In this document: piece after piece, positions 1-9,612 of the stretch | How the letters are laid out: each line of letters starts with the position of its first letter | Position numbering within the stretch: the first letter of the stretch is position 1 | DNA from: Pseudonocardia kunmingensis | GTDB lineage: Bacteria; Actinomycetota; Actinomycetes; Mycobacteriales; Pseudonocardiaceae | Direction of reading: 5' to 3' | Assembly (NCBI RefSeq): GCF_006716445.1 | Contig: NZ_VFPA01000001.1 | Span: 930,001 to 994,000, forward strand | DNA: 64,000 bases | Position numbers and translations under genes: made by a program | Notes under the pieces: model-generated | Told to the model about the DNA's origin: nothing | Database searches by the model: none | Seen by the model: only the letters and a program-made list of their open reading frames with translations

Positions 1-832
1 CGTCGGCGTTGTCGGCGGGGCTGCCGCCGCGCAGGTCCTCGCGGGACGCCGGTGCGATGCCGAGGGCGGCCGGGTCGATGCTCTCCTGCCGCACCTCTCC
101 CCCGCCGACGACCCACGCACTGGTGGTGGTCGTGGTGGTGAGCTCGTCGAGCCCGTCGTCGCCGCGCACCACGAGCGCCGAGGCACCGCGGCCGGCGAAC
201 ACCTCCGCGAGCACCGGCGCGAGCCGGGCGTCGGCGCACCCGACGAGCGCCGCGAGCGGCTGGGCCGGGTTCGTGAGCGGCCCGAGCACGTTCATGGCGG
301 TGGGGATGCCGATCTCGCGGCGCACCGGCGCCGTGTGCCGGAAGCTCGGGTGGAACACCGGTGCGAAGCAGAACCCGATGCCGACCTCCGCGACGCAGGC
401 CTCCACGCCGGCGGGCGGCAGGTCGATGGCCACGCCGAGGGCCTCCAGCACGTCGGCCGCCCCGCTGGACGACGACGCGGCCCGGTTGCCGTGCTTGACG
501 ATCGGCGCGCCGGCGGCCGCGACCACCACGGCGGTCATCGTGGAGATGTTGACGGTGTGCGCCTGGTCGCCACCGGTGCCGACGACGTCGACGGCCGGGC
601 CGGGCACGGTGACCCGCCGGGCGTGGCGCAGCATCGCCTCGGCGAGGCCCGCGATCTCGGCGGCGGTCTCGCCCTTGGCGCGCAGCGCGACGAGGAACCC
701 GGCCAGCTGCGCGGGGGTGGCCTCGGCCGAGAGCACCCGGTCCATCACCCAGGCGGTGTCGGCGGCGCCGAGGTGCTCGCCGCGGATCAGCCTGCCGAGC
801 AGGGCAGGCCAGGTGTGCCCGGAGTCAGCCAC
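1..832 (-). CDS. trpD: Anthranilate phosphoribosyltransferase, C-terminus outside window
   Basis: Second step of tryptophan synthesis: transfers phosphoribose from PRPP to anthranilate in the cytoplasm. About 277 residues are visible. They include the PRPP-binding loop VVGTGGD near residue 76, followed by NISTM, and a long class-III glycosyltransferase fold. The family is about 340-350 residues, so roughly the last 70 lie beyond base 1. The chosen start is GTG at 832, which overlaps the stop of the upstream receiver-like gene by 8 bases, suggesting translational coupling. trpD next to ctaE-qcrCAB is the usual actinobacterial order. Confidence 0.93.
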   Translation of the reverse strand, partial: MADSGHTWPALLGRLIRGEHLGAADTAWVMDRVLSAEATPAQLAGFLVALRAKGETAAEIAGLAEAMLRHARRVTVPGPAVDVVGTGGDQAHTVNISTMTAVVVAAAGAPIVKHGNRAASSSSGAADVLEALGVAIDLPPAGVEACVAEVGIGFCFAPVFHPSFRHTAPVRREIGIPTAMNVLGPLTNPAQPLAALVGCADARLAPVLAEVFAGRGASALVVRGDDGLDELTTTTTTSAWVVGGGEVRQESIDPAALGIAPASREDLRGGSPADNAD

Positions 833-1280
833 GGCCGGAGCCGAGAGGCGCTCCGCCTGCGCTCCGCACCGCGGGCGCCGCGGACTTGCGCAGCACGTCG
901 GCCACCGTCTCGGCGGCGGTGAGGGGGTCGAGCGGGTGCACGAGCACCGCGTCGGCCTGCGACCAGGTGGCGAGCCACCTGTCGTCGCGCCTGCGCACCG
1001 TGACGATGATCGGCGGGCAGTCGTCGATCTCGTTCTTGAGCTGGCGGGAGACGCCCATGCCGCCCGTGGGCTGTGCCTCGCCGTCGAGGATCGCGAGGTC
1101 GAGCCCGCCCGCGTCGGCGGCCTGGAGCACCTCGGCGATCCCGCCGGCCTCGACGAAGCGCACCCGGCCGAGATCCGGCGCGGGACGCCGGCCGATGGCC
1201 GAGATGATGGCCTCGCGGATCTCGGGACGGTGGCTGAACACCAGCACGGTCAGGTTCTCGCGCGCGACGGGGCTGCTCAC
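825..1280 (-). CDS. Degenerate response-regulator receiver-like protein
   Basis: A 151-residue single-domain protein with the alternating strand/helix pattern of a CheY-like receiver. The phospho-acceptor-type Asp is present (AILDGEA, near residue 65). The N-terminal acidic pair is replaced by SHRPE, and the usual Lys near the end is replaced by HPLDP. It is therefore probably an atypical receiver that cannot be controlled by normal phosphorylation; this is inference from missing residues. It overlaps trpD by 8 bases and is divergent from ctaE with a 77-base gap. Its function is unknown. The last ~15 residues are low-complexity Gly/Ala/Arg. Confidence 0.7.
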   Translation of the reverse strand: MSSPVARENLTVLVFSHRPEIREAIISAIGRRPAPDLGRVRFVEAGGIAEVLQAADAGGLDLAILDGEAQPTGGMGVSRQLKNEIDDCPPIIVTVRRRDDRWLATWSQADAVLVHPLDPLTAAETVADVLRKSAAPAVRSAGGAPLGSGRG

Positions 1281-1357
1281 ACCGACGAACTGTAGTGCGA
1301 GGCCCTCGCGGGCCCCGTGGTGCCCGGTCCGGGGGTAAGGACGACACGCTGTAGAAG

Positions 1358-1981
1358 ATGGGTCATACTGCCCCGGTGACGACTGCGGCCCCCAACATCA
1401 GCGCGCGCATCCACTCGCTGAACCGCCCGAACCTGGTCAGCGTTGGCACCATCGTCTGGTTGTCCAGCGAGCTGATGTTCTTCGCCGGGCTGTTCGCGAT
1501 CTACTTCACGGCCCGCGCGCAGAACCCGCCGGCGGAGACGTGGCCGCCGGAGCCGACGCACCTGAACGTGCCGTACGCGCTCGTGGTGACGATCATCCTC
1601 GTGCTGTCGTCGTTCACGTGCCAGTTCGGCGTGTTCGCCGCCGAGAAGGGCGACGTGTTCGGGCTCCGCCGCTGGTACCTGCTCACCCTGGTGATGGGCA
1701 CGGTCTTCGTGATCGGCCAGGGCTACGAGTACTACCAGCTGGTGCACGAGGGCACCACGCTCTCGTCGAGCGCCTACGGCACGGTCTTCTACCTGACCAC
1801 CGGCTTCCACGGCCTGCACGTCATCGGCGGACTCGTCGCCTTCGTCTTCCTGCTGATCCGCACGAAGCTCAGCAAGTTCACGCCGCAGCAGGCCACCGCC
1901 GCGATCGTCGTGTCGTACTACTGGCACTTCGTCGACGTGGTGTGGATCGGCCTGTTCACCGTCATCTACTTCATCAAGTGA
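1358..1981 (+). CDS. ctaE: Cytochrome c oxidase subunit III (aa3-type)
   Basis: A membrane subunit of the terminal cytochrome aa3 oxidase. It has 207 residues and five hydrophobic helices, the short actinobacterial form of subunit III. Family features seen are [15 protein letters not shown] near the N-terminus, GFHGLHV and the C-terminal [14 protein letters not shown]. The start is taken at ATG 1358. GTG 1376 (VTTAAPNIS) is an equally plausible start and fits the usual N-terminus of relatives better. It is followed by qcrC-qcrA-qcrB, with which it forms the bcc-aa3 supercomplex branch of respiration. Confidence 0.95.
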   Translation: MGHTAPVTTAAPNISARIHSLNRPNLVSVGTIVWLSSELMFFAGLFAIYFTARAQNPPAETWPPEPTHLNVPYALVVTIILVLSSFTCQFGVFAAEKGDVFGLRRWYLLTLVMGTVFVIGQGYEYYQLVHEGTTLSSSAYGTVFYLTTGFHGLHVIGGLVAFVFLLIRTKLSKFTPQQATAAIVVSYYWHFVDVVWIGLFTVIYFIK

Positions 1982-2014
1982 CCCCCGAGCGCTAAGGGCT
2001 GGACGACGCCGACG

Positions 2015-2854
2015 ATGACCACCACACCCCCTTCGAAGCCCCGCGGACCGCGCAGCCGGTTCCGCCGCCGTGTGGCCGGCGCCGTGGCGCTGGGCATCGG
2101 GTTGCTCACCGCGGGCGGCCTCTACACCGCATTCGCCCCTGAGCCCCAGGTGGCCACGGCGCAGGAAGGCGACACCGCGCTCGTCGCGCAGGGCCAGGAG
2201 CTCTACAACAACCACTGCATCTCCTGCCACGGGTCCAACCTCCAGGGCGAGGAGGACCGCGGCCCGAGCCTGATCGGCGTCGGGGACGCGGCGACGTACT
2301 TCCAGGTCTCCACCGGCCGCATGCCGCTGGCGCGCCAGGAGGCCCAGGCGATGCGCAAGCCGCCGCTGCCGCAGTTCGACCCCAGCACCGAGGAGGGCGC
2401 GGCCAACCTCGACGCGCTGGGCGCCTTCATCCAGGCCAACGGCGGCGGTCCCACCCGCCCGGGCGCCGACGGTGCGGCACTCGTGGGCGCCGACCCGGCG
2501 CGCGGCGGCGAGCTGTTCCGCCTCAACTGCGCGTCCTGCCACAACTTCACCGGACGCGGTGGCGCCCTGTCCTCCGGCAAGTACGCGCCGGACCTGGACG
2601 CCGCCACTCCCATGGACGTCTACACCGCGATGCTCACGGGCCCGCAGAACATGCCCAAGTTCTCCGACCGGCAGCTCGCGCCGGAGGAGAAGGAGGACAT
2701 CATCGCCTACGTCGAGTCGGTGACGAACGGCAAGAACAACCCGGGCGGTCTCGCGCTCGGCGGAGTCGGGCCGGTGTCGGAGGGTCTCGTCGCCTTCATC
2801 GTCGGCATCGCCGCCATGATCGGCGTCGCCATGTGGCTGGGAGCCAAGTCATGA
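2015..2854 (+). CDS. qcrC: Ubiquinol/menaquinol-cytochrome c reductase, diheme cytochrome c subunit
   Basis: Membrane-anchored diheme cytochrome c that passes electrons from the bc1 complex directly to the aa3 oxidase, replacing a soluble cytochrome c. There are 279 residues: an N-terminal membrane anchor (about 25-45), two heme-binding CxxCH motifs (CISCH near residue 68, CASCH near 172), and a C-terminal membrane helix (about 255-275). The two-heme arrangement is the actinobacterial hallmark. ATGA at 2851-2854 overlaps the qcrA start by 4 bases. Confidence 0.96.
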   Translation: MTTTPPSKPRGPRSRFRRRVAGAVALGIGLLTAGGLYTAFAPEPQVATAQEGDTALVAQGQELYNNHCISCHGSNLQGEEDRGPSLIGVGDAATYFQVSTGRMPLARQEAQAMRKPPLPQFDPSTEEGAANLDALGAFIQANGGGPTRPGADGAALVGADPARGGELFRLNCASCHNFTGRGGALSSGKYAPDLDAATPMDVYTAMLTGPQNMPKFSDRQLAPEEKEDIIAYVESVTNGKNNPGGLALGGVGPVSEGLVAFIVGIAAMIGVAMWLGAKS

Positions 2855-4011
2855 CCACCTCGAGCCAGCACCCACCCGCCCTCGGCACCGAGAACCCGCA
2901 GCCGCCCGTGCCCACGGCAGCCGAGGTCGAGGACATGTCCGTCGAGCAGCGCGCGCGGCTCGCCGGCACCCTCGACGACGTCGACGTCGTCCACAACCAG
3001 CGCAAGTGGCCGCTGGCCGGCACCCGCGCGGAGAAGCGCGCCGAGCGCGCCGTGGCCCTGTGGTTCGTCATCTCCGCGCTCACCGGGCTGGCCTTCCTCC
3101 TCGCCTTCGTGCTCTGGCCCTACGAGTACAAGGCGCCCTCGGAGGAGGGCTACCTCCTCTACGCGCTGTACACGCCGGTCGTCGGGGGCATGTTCGGCCT
3201 CTCGGTCTTCGCGCTGGGCATCGGCGTGATCGCCTACATCAAGAAGTTCTTCCCGGACGAGGTGTCGGTGCAGCAGCGCCACGACGGCGCCTCCGACCAG
3301 GTCGCCCGGCTCACGGTCACCGCCCAGCTGATGAAGGCCGGGCAGGACACCGGGATCGCGCGCCGCAAGCTGATCATCCGCTCCGCCGGTGGTGCGGCGG
3401 GCATCCTCGGCCTCGGCCTCGGCGTCGCCGCCGTCGCGCCGCTGGTGCGCAACCCCTGGAAGGGCGGCGACGAGGCCGCGCTGTGGGTCACGGGGTGGCG
3501 GCCGGTCAACGGCGAGACCGTCTACCTGCGCCGCGACACCGGCGACCCGCACGAGGTCTCGCTCGTGCGGCCCGAGGACCAGGCGCCCGGCTCGATGGAG
3601 ACGGTGTTCCCGTTCCGCGAGTCCGACCGTGACGACGAGGAGGCGCTCATCCACGCGCTGCGCGCCTCGGACGCCCCGGTCATGCTGATCCGGCTGCGGC
3701 CCGGCCAGCAGGTCGTGGAGCGGGAGGGCCAGGAGGACTTCAACTACGGCGACTACTACGCCTACTCGAAGATCTGCACCCACCTCGGCTGCCCCACGTC
3801 GCTGTACGAGGCGCAGACCAACCGGATCCTCTGCCCCTGCCACCAGACGCAGTTCCTGGCCACCGAGTACGGCAGGCCCATCTTCGGTCCGGGAACGCGG
3901 CCGCTCCCCCAGCTTCCGATTACGGTCAACGACGAGGGATACCTCGTGGCCACGAGCGACTTCCGCGAGGCGGTCGGCCCGGCATTCTGGGAACGGAGGT
4001 ACAACCCGTGA
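2851..4011 (+). CDS. qcrA: Rieske iron-sulfur subunit of the cytochrome bc1 complex
   Basis: Carries the [2Fe-2S] cluster that takes the first electron from menaquinol. It has 386 residues, with three hydrophobic helices in the first ~200 residues, as in actinobacteria (other groups have one), then the Rieske domain. The cluster ligands are visible in box 1 CTHLGC (about residue 308) and box 2 CPCHQ (about 329). The start is ATG 2851, inside the ATGA overlap with qcrC; an in-frame start 18 bases upstream would lie inside qcrC and is less likely. The stop overlaps the qcrB start as GTGA. Confidence 0.96.
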   Translation: MTTSSQHPPALGTENPQPPVPTAAEVEDMSVEQRARLAGTLDDVDVVHNQRKWPLAGTRAEKRAERAVALWFVISALTGLAFLLAFVLWPYEYKAPSEEGYLLYALYTPVVGGMFGLSVFALGIGVIAYIKKFFPDEVSVQQRHDGASDQVARLTVTAQLMKAGQDTGIARRKLIIRSAGGAAGILGLGLGVAAVAPLVRNPWKGGDEAALWVTGWRPVNGETVYLRRDTGDPHEVSLVRPEDQAPGSMETVFPFRESDRDDEEALIHALRASDAPVMLIRLRPGQQVVEREGQEDFNYGDYYAYSKICTHLGCPTSLYEAQTNRILCPCHQTQFLATEYGRPIFGPGTRPLPQLPITVNDEGYLVATSDFREAVGPAFWERRYNP

Positions 4012-5726
4012 GCGCGATCACGACACCCACCGGCTCAGGGGGCAACGCACGGGTGGCCGGGGCGCTGGACGAGCTCGACCAGCGCTACCACCCCGCCGCC
4101 GGCATGCGGAAGCAGTTCAACAAGGTCTTCCCGACGCACTGGTCGTTCATGCTCGGTGAGGTCGCGCTCTACAGCTTCATCATCCTGCTGCTGTCGGGCA
4201 CCTACCTCGCGCTGTTCTTCGACCCCTCCATGGAGGAGGTCACCTACAACGGCCCGTTCGACAACCTGCGCGGCATCCACATGTCCCGGGCGTACGAGAG
4301 CACGCTCGAGATCTCCATGGAGGTCCGCGGCGGGCTGTTCGTGCGCCAGGTCCACCACTGGGCCGCGCTGCTGTTCATGGCCGCGATGGTCGTGCACATG
4401 TTCCGCACCTACTTCACCGGCGCCTTCCGCAAGCCGCGCGAGGCCAACTGGGTGATCGGTGTCCTGCTGCTGTTCATCGGCTTCTTCGCCGGCTTCACCG
4501 GCTACTCGCTGCCCGACGACCTGCTCTCGGGCACCGGCCTGCGGATCGCCTCCGGGTTCATGCTGGCCGTCCCGGTGATCGGTACCTGGTCGCACTGGGC
4601 GATCTTCGGCGGGGAGTTCCCCGGCACCGAGATCATCCCGCGCGTCTACATCGCGCACGTGCTGCTCATCCCGGGCATCCTGCTGGCGCTGATCGCGGTG
4701 CACGTCGGGTTGGTCTGGTACCAGAAGCACACCCAGTTCCCCGGCCCCGGACGCACCGAGGGCAACGTCGTCGGCGTCCGGATCCTCCCGGCCTTCGCGG
4801 CCAAGGGCGGCGCCTTCTTCGCCGTCACCACCGGCGTCATCGGGATCATGGGCGGGGTCCTGCAGATCAACCCGGTCTGGAACTTCGGCCCCTACAACGC
4901 GGCGCACGTCTCCGCGGGGTCGCAGCCCGACTGGTACGTGCTCTTCACCGAGGGCATGCTGCGGATCTTCCCGCCGTGGGACATCCACATCGGCGACTAC
5001 AACATCCCACCGGCCTTCTGGGCGAGTCCCGCGTTCCTCCCGGTGCTCTACACGATCGCGGGCGCCTACCCGTGGATCGAGCGGAGGTTCACCAAGGACA
5101 ACGCGCTGCACAACCTGCTGCAGCGGCCGCGGGACGTGCCGGTCCGCACCTCGCTGGGCGTCATGGGCATCTCCTTCTACACGGTGCTCGTGCTCAGCGG
5201 CAGCAACGACCTCATCGCCTACTTCTTCGACGTCTCGCTCAACGCCACGACGTGGGCGGGCCGCATCGGCGTACTGGTCGTGCCGCCCATCGCCTACTGG
5301 GTCACCTACCGGATCTGCCTGGGCCTGCAGCGCTCGGACCGCGCGGTGCTCGAGCACGGCATCGAGACCGGCGTCATCAAGCGGCTGCCCCACGGCGAGT
5401 TCGTCGAGGTGCACCAGCCCCTCGGCGGCGTCGACGCCCACGGCCACGCCATCCCGCTGGAGTACCAGGGCGCCCCGGTGCCCAAGCGGATGAACCAGCT
5501 GGGCTCGGGCGGTGCCCCGGTCCCCGGCTCGCTGCTCACGCCGGACTCCGCCGAGGAGACCGCGGCGCTGGAGCAGGCCCGTGCCGAGGAGGCCGCCGCG
5601 GAGGCGGCCGCCCGCGACGGGCACCGCAACGGCCACCACGGCGGTCAGGTCGGCGACGCGGAGCGCGAGGCCCGTTCCGAGCAGCGGGAGGCGCTCACCG
5701 GCGGTACGCCGGACGCGCGCCACTAG
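4008..5726 (+). CDS. qcrB: Cytochrome b subunit of the cytochrome bc1 complex
   Basis: The membrane core of the menaquinol:cytochrome c reductase, holding hemes bL and bH and the quinone sites. It has 572 residues with eight or more membrane helices. Heme-ligand His pairs are visible in the second helix ([20 protein letters not shown]) and in the fourth ([20 protein letters not shown]). A hydrophilic Ala/Glu-rich tail of ~100 residues follows the last helix, typical of actinobacterial QcrB. GTG start at 4008 in a 4-base overlap with qcrA. A strong hairpin follows the gene. Confidence 0.96.
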   Translation: MSAITTPTGSGGNARVAGALDELDQRYHPAAGMRKQFNKVFPTHWSFMLGEVALYSFIILLLSGTYLALFFDPSMEEVTYNGPFDNLRGIHMSRAYESTLEISMEVRGGLFVRQVHHWAALLFMAAMVVHMFRTYFTGAFRKPREANWVIGVLLLFIGFFAGFTGYSLPDDLLSGTGLRIASGFMLAVPVIGTWSHWAIFGGEFPGTEIIPRVYIAHVLLIPGILLALIAVHVGLVWYQKHTQFPGPGRTEGNVVGVRILPAFAAKGGAFFAVTTGVIGIMGGVLQINPVWNFGPYNAAHVSAGSQPDWYVLFTEGMLRIFPPWDIHIGDYNIPPAFWASPAFLPVLYTIAGAYPWIERRFTKDNALHNLLQRPRDVPVRTSLGVMGISFYTVLVLSGSNDLIAYFFDVSLNATTWAGRIGVLVVPPIAYWVTYRICLGLQRSDRAVLEHGIETGVIKRLPHGEFVEVHQPLGGVDAHGHAIPLEYQGAPVPKRMNQLGSGGAPVPGSLLTPDSAEETAALEQARAEEAAAEAAARDGHRNGHHGGQVGDAEREARSEQREALTGGTPDARH

Positions 5727-5747
5727 CCCGCAACGCCAGCACGAGAT

Positions 5748-5773
5748 GGCCCCGCCGGTCCGCCGGCGGGGCC
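5748..5773. terminator. GC-rich hairpin terminator between convergent genes
   Basis: A perfect 11-bp stem (GGCCCCGCCGG / CCGGCGGGGCC) with a 4-base loop lies 22 bases after the qcrB stop and 20 bases before the stop of the convergent GT87 gene. There is no T-run, which is common in actinomycetes. It probably ends transcription from both sides. Confidence 0.7.
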
Positions 5774-5792
5774 GTCGTCGTTCCGGGACCTG

Positions 5793-6932
5793 CTACGACA
5801 CGCCGGCGCGCCCCCGGGTCGGATCCCCGGCCCGGAGGTGGACGGCCGTCACCGCGAGCACGGCGACCGAGAGCAGCAGGTAGGCGTCGGGCCGGAGCGA
5901 GATCAGGCCGGTGGCCGGTACCGGGCCGACCGCGGGACCGGGGAGCCTCGTGACGACGGCGGCGGTCCCGACGAGGACGCCCAGCAGCCCGGCCGCGGCC
6001 CACCGCTCCCCCGCGACGGCGCGGGCGCCGAGCAGCACCGCGAGCGGCACGACCCAGACGTAGTGGTGCGACCAGGCGAAGGGCGACAGCGCGGCCGAGG
6101 CGAGCCCGCACAGCGTCACCGCGAGCACCTCCTGCCCGGCGCGGTGCGCACGCACCGCCAGCACGACGGTGACCGCGCCGAGCACGGCGGCGCCCGCGAG
6201 CCACGGCAACGGCCCCTCGACCCCCATGCGCCCGAGCATGCCGTTCAGCGAGTGGTTGCTCGGACCGGCGACGTCGGAGATCCGGTCGGCGGAGGCGAAC
6301 GTGCCCTCGAACCAGAACGCGACCGAGTCGGCGGGCGCGGCCAGGAAGCCGAGCGCCCCGGCGGCCACGAACGTCGCCACGGCCGTGGCGGCGGCGCGCC
6401 AGCGGCGGGTGACGAGCAGGTAGCCGACGAACACCAGCGGCGTCAGCTTCACCGCCGCGGCGAGCCCCACGCCGACGCCGCGCCAGCGGCTCCCCGGCCG
6501 GCCGAGCAGGTCGCCGACGACGAGCGCGAGCAGCACGATGTTGATCTGGCCGAGGTAGAGCGTGGTGCGCACCGGGTCGAGCGCGGTCGCGACGACCGCG
6601 AGGAGCACAGCCGCAGGCAGGCCCGCCCGCGGCACGCAGCGGCGCACGACGTGGGCCAGCAGGACGACACCCGCCGCCGTCCAGAGGACCTTGAGCAGGC
6701 CCAGCGGGAGCAGCGCCAGCGGGGCGAACAGCACCGCGGCGAACGGCGGGTAGACGAACGGCAGGTCCAGCAGCACCCCGCCCTCGTAGAGCGGCTGCCC
6801 GGCCGACACGTGCTCACCGCCCGCGCGGTAGACCTGCAGGTCGATCAGCAGCAGGTGCGCGTCGGGCCACAGCGCGAGCACGACGGCCTGCGCCACGAGC
6901 ACCAGCGCGGCCGCCCCGGCGAGGACGGGCAC
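5793..6932 (-). CDS. GT87 family (DUF2029) polyprenyl-phosphate mannosyltransferase-like membrane protein
   Basis: A 379-residue polytopic membrane protein. An Asp-containing first outer loop (DLQVYRAGGEHVSAGQPLYE, about residues 30-50) matches GT87/DUF2029, the family of PimE-type mannosyltransferases that use polyprenyl-phosphate-mannose outside the membrane to build lipoglycans. The acceptor cannot be told. Around ten hydrophobic helices are visible. The start is GTG 6932: its first base is the last base of the DUF397 stop codon (TAGTG), so the two genes are translationally coupled. A longer reading frame upstream of this start is a shadow of the DUF397 gene. Confidence 0.82.
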   Translation of the reverse strand: MPVLAGAAALVLVAQAVVLALWPDAHLLLIDLQVYRAGGEHVSAGQPLYEGGVLLDLPFVYPPFAAVLFAPLALLPLGLLKVLWTAAGVVLLAHVVRRCVPRAGLPAAVLLAVVATALDPVRTTLYLGQINIVLLALVVGDLLGRPGSRWRGVGVGLAAAVKLTPLVFVGYLLVTRRWRAAATAVATFVAAGALGFLAAPADSVAFWFEGTFASADRISDVAGPSNHSLNGMLGRMGVEGPLPWLAGAAVLGAVTVVLAVRAHRAGQEVLAVTLCGLASAALSPFAWSHHYVWVVPLAVLLGARAVAGERWAAAGLLGVLVGTAAVVTRLPGPAVGPVPATGLISLRPDAYLLLSVAVLAVTAVHLRAGDPTRGRAGVS

Positions 6933-7138
6933 TACCCGGGCAGGTCGAACTCGCCGGCGTCGACGCCCTTGACGAACGCCTCCCACTCCGCGGCCGTGTA
7001 GACGTGCGGCTCGCAGTCGGGATCGGCGGCGCGGCGCAGCGCGGCGCCACCGTCGGGCAGCCGGGCCACCTCCACGGCGTCGTCGCCGTCGCTGGCGCTG
7101 GCGCGCATCCAGACGACGTCGTCGGGCACGCGGCTCAC
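6932..7138 (-). CDS. DUF397 domain protein
   Basis: A 68-residue protein matching the actinomycete DUF397 family: conserved EVA near the start, a central variable segment and WEAFVKGVDAGEFDLPG at the end. Members are often coupled to XRE/DUF5753-type regulators; none is adjacent here. The GTG start at 7138 (VSRVPDDVVW) is chosen because the sequence upstream is low-complexity and not family-like. It abuts the GT87 gene. Role unknown, perhaps a small partner or antitoxin-like protein. Confidence 0.75.
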   Translation of the reverse strand: MSRVPDDVVWMRASASDGDDAVEVARLPDGGAALRRAADPDCEPHVYTAAEWEAFVKGVDAGEFDLPG

Positions 7139-7266
7139 CGGTCGTGCTCCCCCGGGGCGAGACCGGGAACCATGGCGCCACCTCCGGCTCTGGGTACTCG
7201 TTCGACGGCCCGGCTGGGCCACTTGCGCGCCGACCGAGCCGCACCAGATCCTAGTCAACGGGATCC

Positions 7267-7323
7267 CCCTGACGAACGGCACTTTCGTCGGTTAGGTACC
7301 GACGAGGGTGCCGTTCGTCAGGG
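7267..7323. repeat. ~50-bp palindromic element, copy A (intergenic)
   Basis: Two arms of about 26 bp (outer CCCTGACGAACGGCAC, inner TCGTCGGT) around a short TAGGT centre; the arms differ only at two T/C positions that would still pair as G-U in RNA. It lies between the stop of the carboxyltransferase gene (7331) and the DUF397 start (7138) and could act as a terminator. The same element recurs at 38649, 43396 and 56999. Confidence 0.9.
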
Positions 7324-7330
7324 ACCGCGG

Positions 7331-8743
7331 TCAGCGGAGGGCGACGACGCACTCGTCGACCACGCGGCGCACGAACGACCGCGGGTCCTCGTGCGCCGCG
7401 GGGCGTTCCGGCACCACCACGTGCACGGTGCCGTCCTCGAGCAGGTCGAAGGCGCTCACCCGCTGCTGCTGCGCCATGAGCGGCGCGTGGGCGGTGTCGT
7501 GGTGCACGATCTCGCTCGCGCCCTCCGGGGGCAGCGGGGCGAGCCATGCGTGCTCGGCGGCGATCACGCGGTCGGCGGGGAGCAGAGCGAGCGCCGCGCC
7601 GCCGCTGCCCTGCCCGAGCAGCACCGACACGGTGGGCACGGTCAGGCTGGACATGTCGGCCAGGCACCGGGCGATCTCCCCGGCGAGCGCGCCCTCCTCC
7701 GACTGCGGCGACAGGTCCGCGCCCGGCGTGTCGATCACCGCGACGACCGGGAGGCGCAGTTCCTCGGCGAGCCGCATGCCCCGGCGCGCCTCGCGCAGCG
7801 CGGTCGGCCCCAGCGGCCGCTCCGGGGTCTGGCGGCGGCGGTCCTGCCCGATCAGGACGCACGGCGTGCCGCCGAAGGAGGTGAGGGCGAGCAGCAGCGC
7901 GGCGTCACGCTGGCCGTCGCCGGTGCCGCTGAGCGGGATGACGTCGTCGGCGCCGAACCGCAGCAGCTCCCGCACACCGGGCCGGTCGGGACGCCGCGTC
8001 AGGAGCACCGACTCCCACGTCGACGTCGTGCGCGGCGGTGGCGCGGAGGGTTCGGCCGCCGCTGGGGCCGGCACCCCCTCGCCGGGGCGGAGCAGCCGCA
8101 GCACGCGCCCGGCCACCGCGGCCAGCTCGTGCGGCGCGACGACGGCGTCGATCACGCCCTTCCGCACCAGGTTCTCGGCGACCTGGACGCCGCTCGGGAA
8201 CGGCGTGCCGGTGATCGCCTCGATGACCCGGGGGCCGAGGAAGCCGATGAGCGCCCCGGGCTCGGCGACCGTGACGTGTCCGAGCGACCCCCAGGACGCG
8301 AAGACCCCGCCCGTCGTCGGGTTGCGGAGGTAGACGAGGTAGGGAAGGCCCGCCGCCTTGTGCGCCACCAGGGCCCGGGAGATCGGGATCATCTCGACGA
8401 ACGCGGGCGTGCCCTCCTGCATCCGGGTGCCGCCGGAGGCGGTGGTGACGAGCAGCGGGAGGCGTTCCCGCGTGGCCCGCCGCACCGACGCGACGATGCG
8501 CCGGGACGTGGCGCGCCCGATCGTCCCGCCGAGGAAGCCGAACTCCCCGAGGATCACCGCGACCGGGATCCCGTCGATCACACCCGCACCGGTGACGACG
8601 GCTTCGTCGGTGCCGGAGCGTTCGCGCGCCGCCGCGAGCTGGGCCGCGTACTCGGGGTCGGCACCCGTGTGGTCGATCGGGGTGTCCCAGCCGACGAAGG
8701 TGTCGCCCAGGGTGAGTCGGATGAGCTCGCGGGCGGTCGCCAT
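7331..8743 (-). CDS. Acyl-CoA carboxylase carboxyltransferase, beta-alpha fusion
   Basis: Transfers CO2 from biotin-carboxyl carrier protein to an acyl-CoA, probably acetyl-CoA. It has 470 residues in two crotonase-fold halves. The first (about 1-240) is AccD-like, with GEFGFLGGTIG and SGGTRMQEG. The second (about 250-470) is AccA-like, with VLIGQDRRR, IDTPGADL and GQGSGGAALAL. The halves are joined by an Ala/Pro linker. The start is ATG 8743, preceded by GGAGGAGGAGACCTG. No biotin carboxylase or carrier gene is nearby. The zinc-finger Cys cluster of classical AccD is not present. Confidence 0.85.
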   Translation of the reverse strand: MATARELIRLTLGDTFVGWDTPIDHTGADPEYAAQLAAARERSGTDEAVVTGAGVIDGIPVAVILGEFGFLGGTIGRATSRRIVASVRRATRERLPLLVTTASGGTRMQEGTPAFVEMIPISRALVAHKAAGLPYLVYLRNPTTGGVFASWGSLGHVTVAEPGALIGFLGPRVIEAITGTPFPSGVQVAENLVRKGVIDAVVAPHELAAVAGRVLRLLRPGEGVPAPAAAEPSAPPPRTTSTWESVLLTRRPDRPGVRELLRFGADDVIPLSGTGDGQRDAALLLALTSFGGTPCVLIGQDRRRQTPERPLGPTALREARRGMRLAEELRLPVVAVIDTPGADLSPQSEEGALAGEIARCLADMSSLTVPTVSVLLGQGSGGAALALLPADRVIAAEHAWLAPLPPEGASEIVHHDTAHAPLMAQQQRVSAFDLLEDGTVHVVVPERPAAHEDPRSFVRRVVDECVVALR

Positions 8744-8834
8744 CAGGTCTCCTCCTCCGACCACGCCGGTGGGTTCCTCTGGTCCGGGCCGTCGGCCCGC
8801 GGTGCGCCGCTGGCGACGACCAGGCATGGCTCAG

Positions 8835-8845
8835 TGGACTAGCCA
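8835..8845. promoter_or_regulatory. Possible GntR/FadR operator
   Basis: TGGACTAGCCA is an imperfect TGG-N5-CCA palindrome upstream of the carboxyltransferase start and 54 bases after the stop of the FadR-like regulator gene. FadR-type proteins bind TGGTNNNACCA-like sites. A single weak match, so only a candidate. Confidence 0.25.
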
Positions 8846-8898
8846 ATAGCGGCCCACGCCGTTCGTCAAGGGGTCGGGGTACGGGTCGCAGCTTCGGC

Positions 8899-9612
8899 TC
8901 ACGCGTCGCGCAGGAGAGCCACGTCGGACACCGCCGCGATGTGCTCCCCCATCGCGGCGGCGGCAGCGACCGCGTCACCGTCCCGGATCGCCGCCGCCAC
9001 CTCGCGGTGCGCGTCGAGCGACTCGCGCGGGCGGCCGGGCTGGGACAGCGACTCGACCCGGCTCTCCCTGATCAGCTCCGCGATCTCGGCCATCAGCCGG
9101 GCGAGCAGACCCGAGTGCCCGGCGGCCGTGACGGCCGCGTGGAAGCGCTCGTCACCGGCCGCACCGCGCCCGCCACCCGCGATGTCGCGGGCCATCTCGT
9201 CGAGCGCGGCGTCGATGGCGGCGAGGTCGTCCTCGGTACGCCGCTCGGCCGCGAGACCGGCGAGCTTGACCTCCAGCGCCTCACGGGCCTCGATCACGTC
9301 CCGCAGGCGGTCGCGCCGCGCGCGCAGGGCGGCCAGCACCTGCCGCTCGGGCGGGACGTCGCGGATCACGGCGCCGTCACCGTGGCGGACGTCGACCACA
9401 CCCTGCACCTCGAGCGCGACGAGCGCCTGGCTGATCGACGCACGGCTGACGGCGAGCTGCGCGGCGAGCTCACGCTCCGCCGGCAGGCGGTCGCCTGCCT
9501 TCAACCCCTCGGCCTGGATGTGGTCGAGCAACCGCTCGACGAGCTGCTCGTACAGCCGGGGCCGGACGAACGGGCGCAGCGCACCTCCCCGGGGACGATG
9601 GGGTGCACTCAT
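8899..9612 (-). CDS. GntR family (FadR subfamily) transcriptional regulator
   Basis: A 237-residue regulator. A winged helix-turn-helix occupies residues ~15-85 (LYEQLVERLLDHIQ ... LPAERELAAQLAVSRASISQAL). An all-helical FCD effector domain follows (about 95-230) with metal/ligand-type residues such as DERFHAAV and the HREVAAAI helix. The start at ATG 9612 has a GGAGAGGA ribosome site. It is co-oriented with, and upstream of, the acyl-CoA carboxyltransferase, which it may control; this is inferred from position. The ligand is probably a small organic or acyl acid. Confidence 0.88.
   Translation of the reverse strand: MSAPHRPRGGALRPFVRPRLYEQLVERLLDHIQAEGLKAGDRLPAERELAAQLAVSRASISQALVALEVQGVVDVRHGDGAVIRDVPPERQVLAALRARRDRLRDVIEAREALEVKLAGLAAERRTEDDLAAIDAALDEMARDIAGGGRGAAGDERFHAAVTAAGHSGLLARLMAEIAELIRESRVESLSQPGRPRESLDAHREVAAAIRDGDAVAAAAAMGEHIAAVSDVALLRDA

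Noticed and set aside
4035-5723. A 562-codon minus-strand frame opposite qcrB
   Set aside because: Mirror of qcrB codons; no membrane helices or domain of its own.
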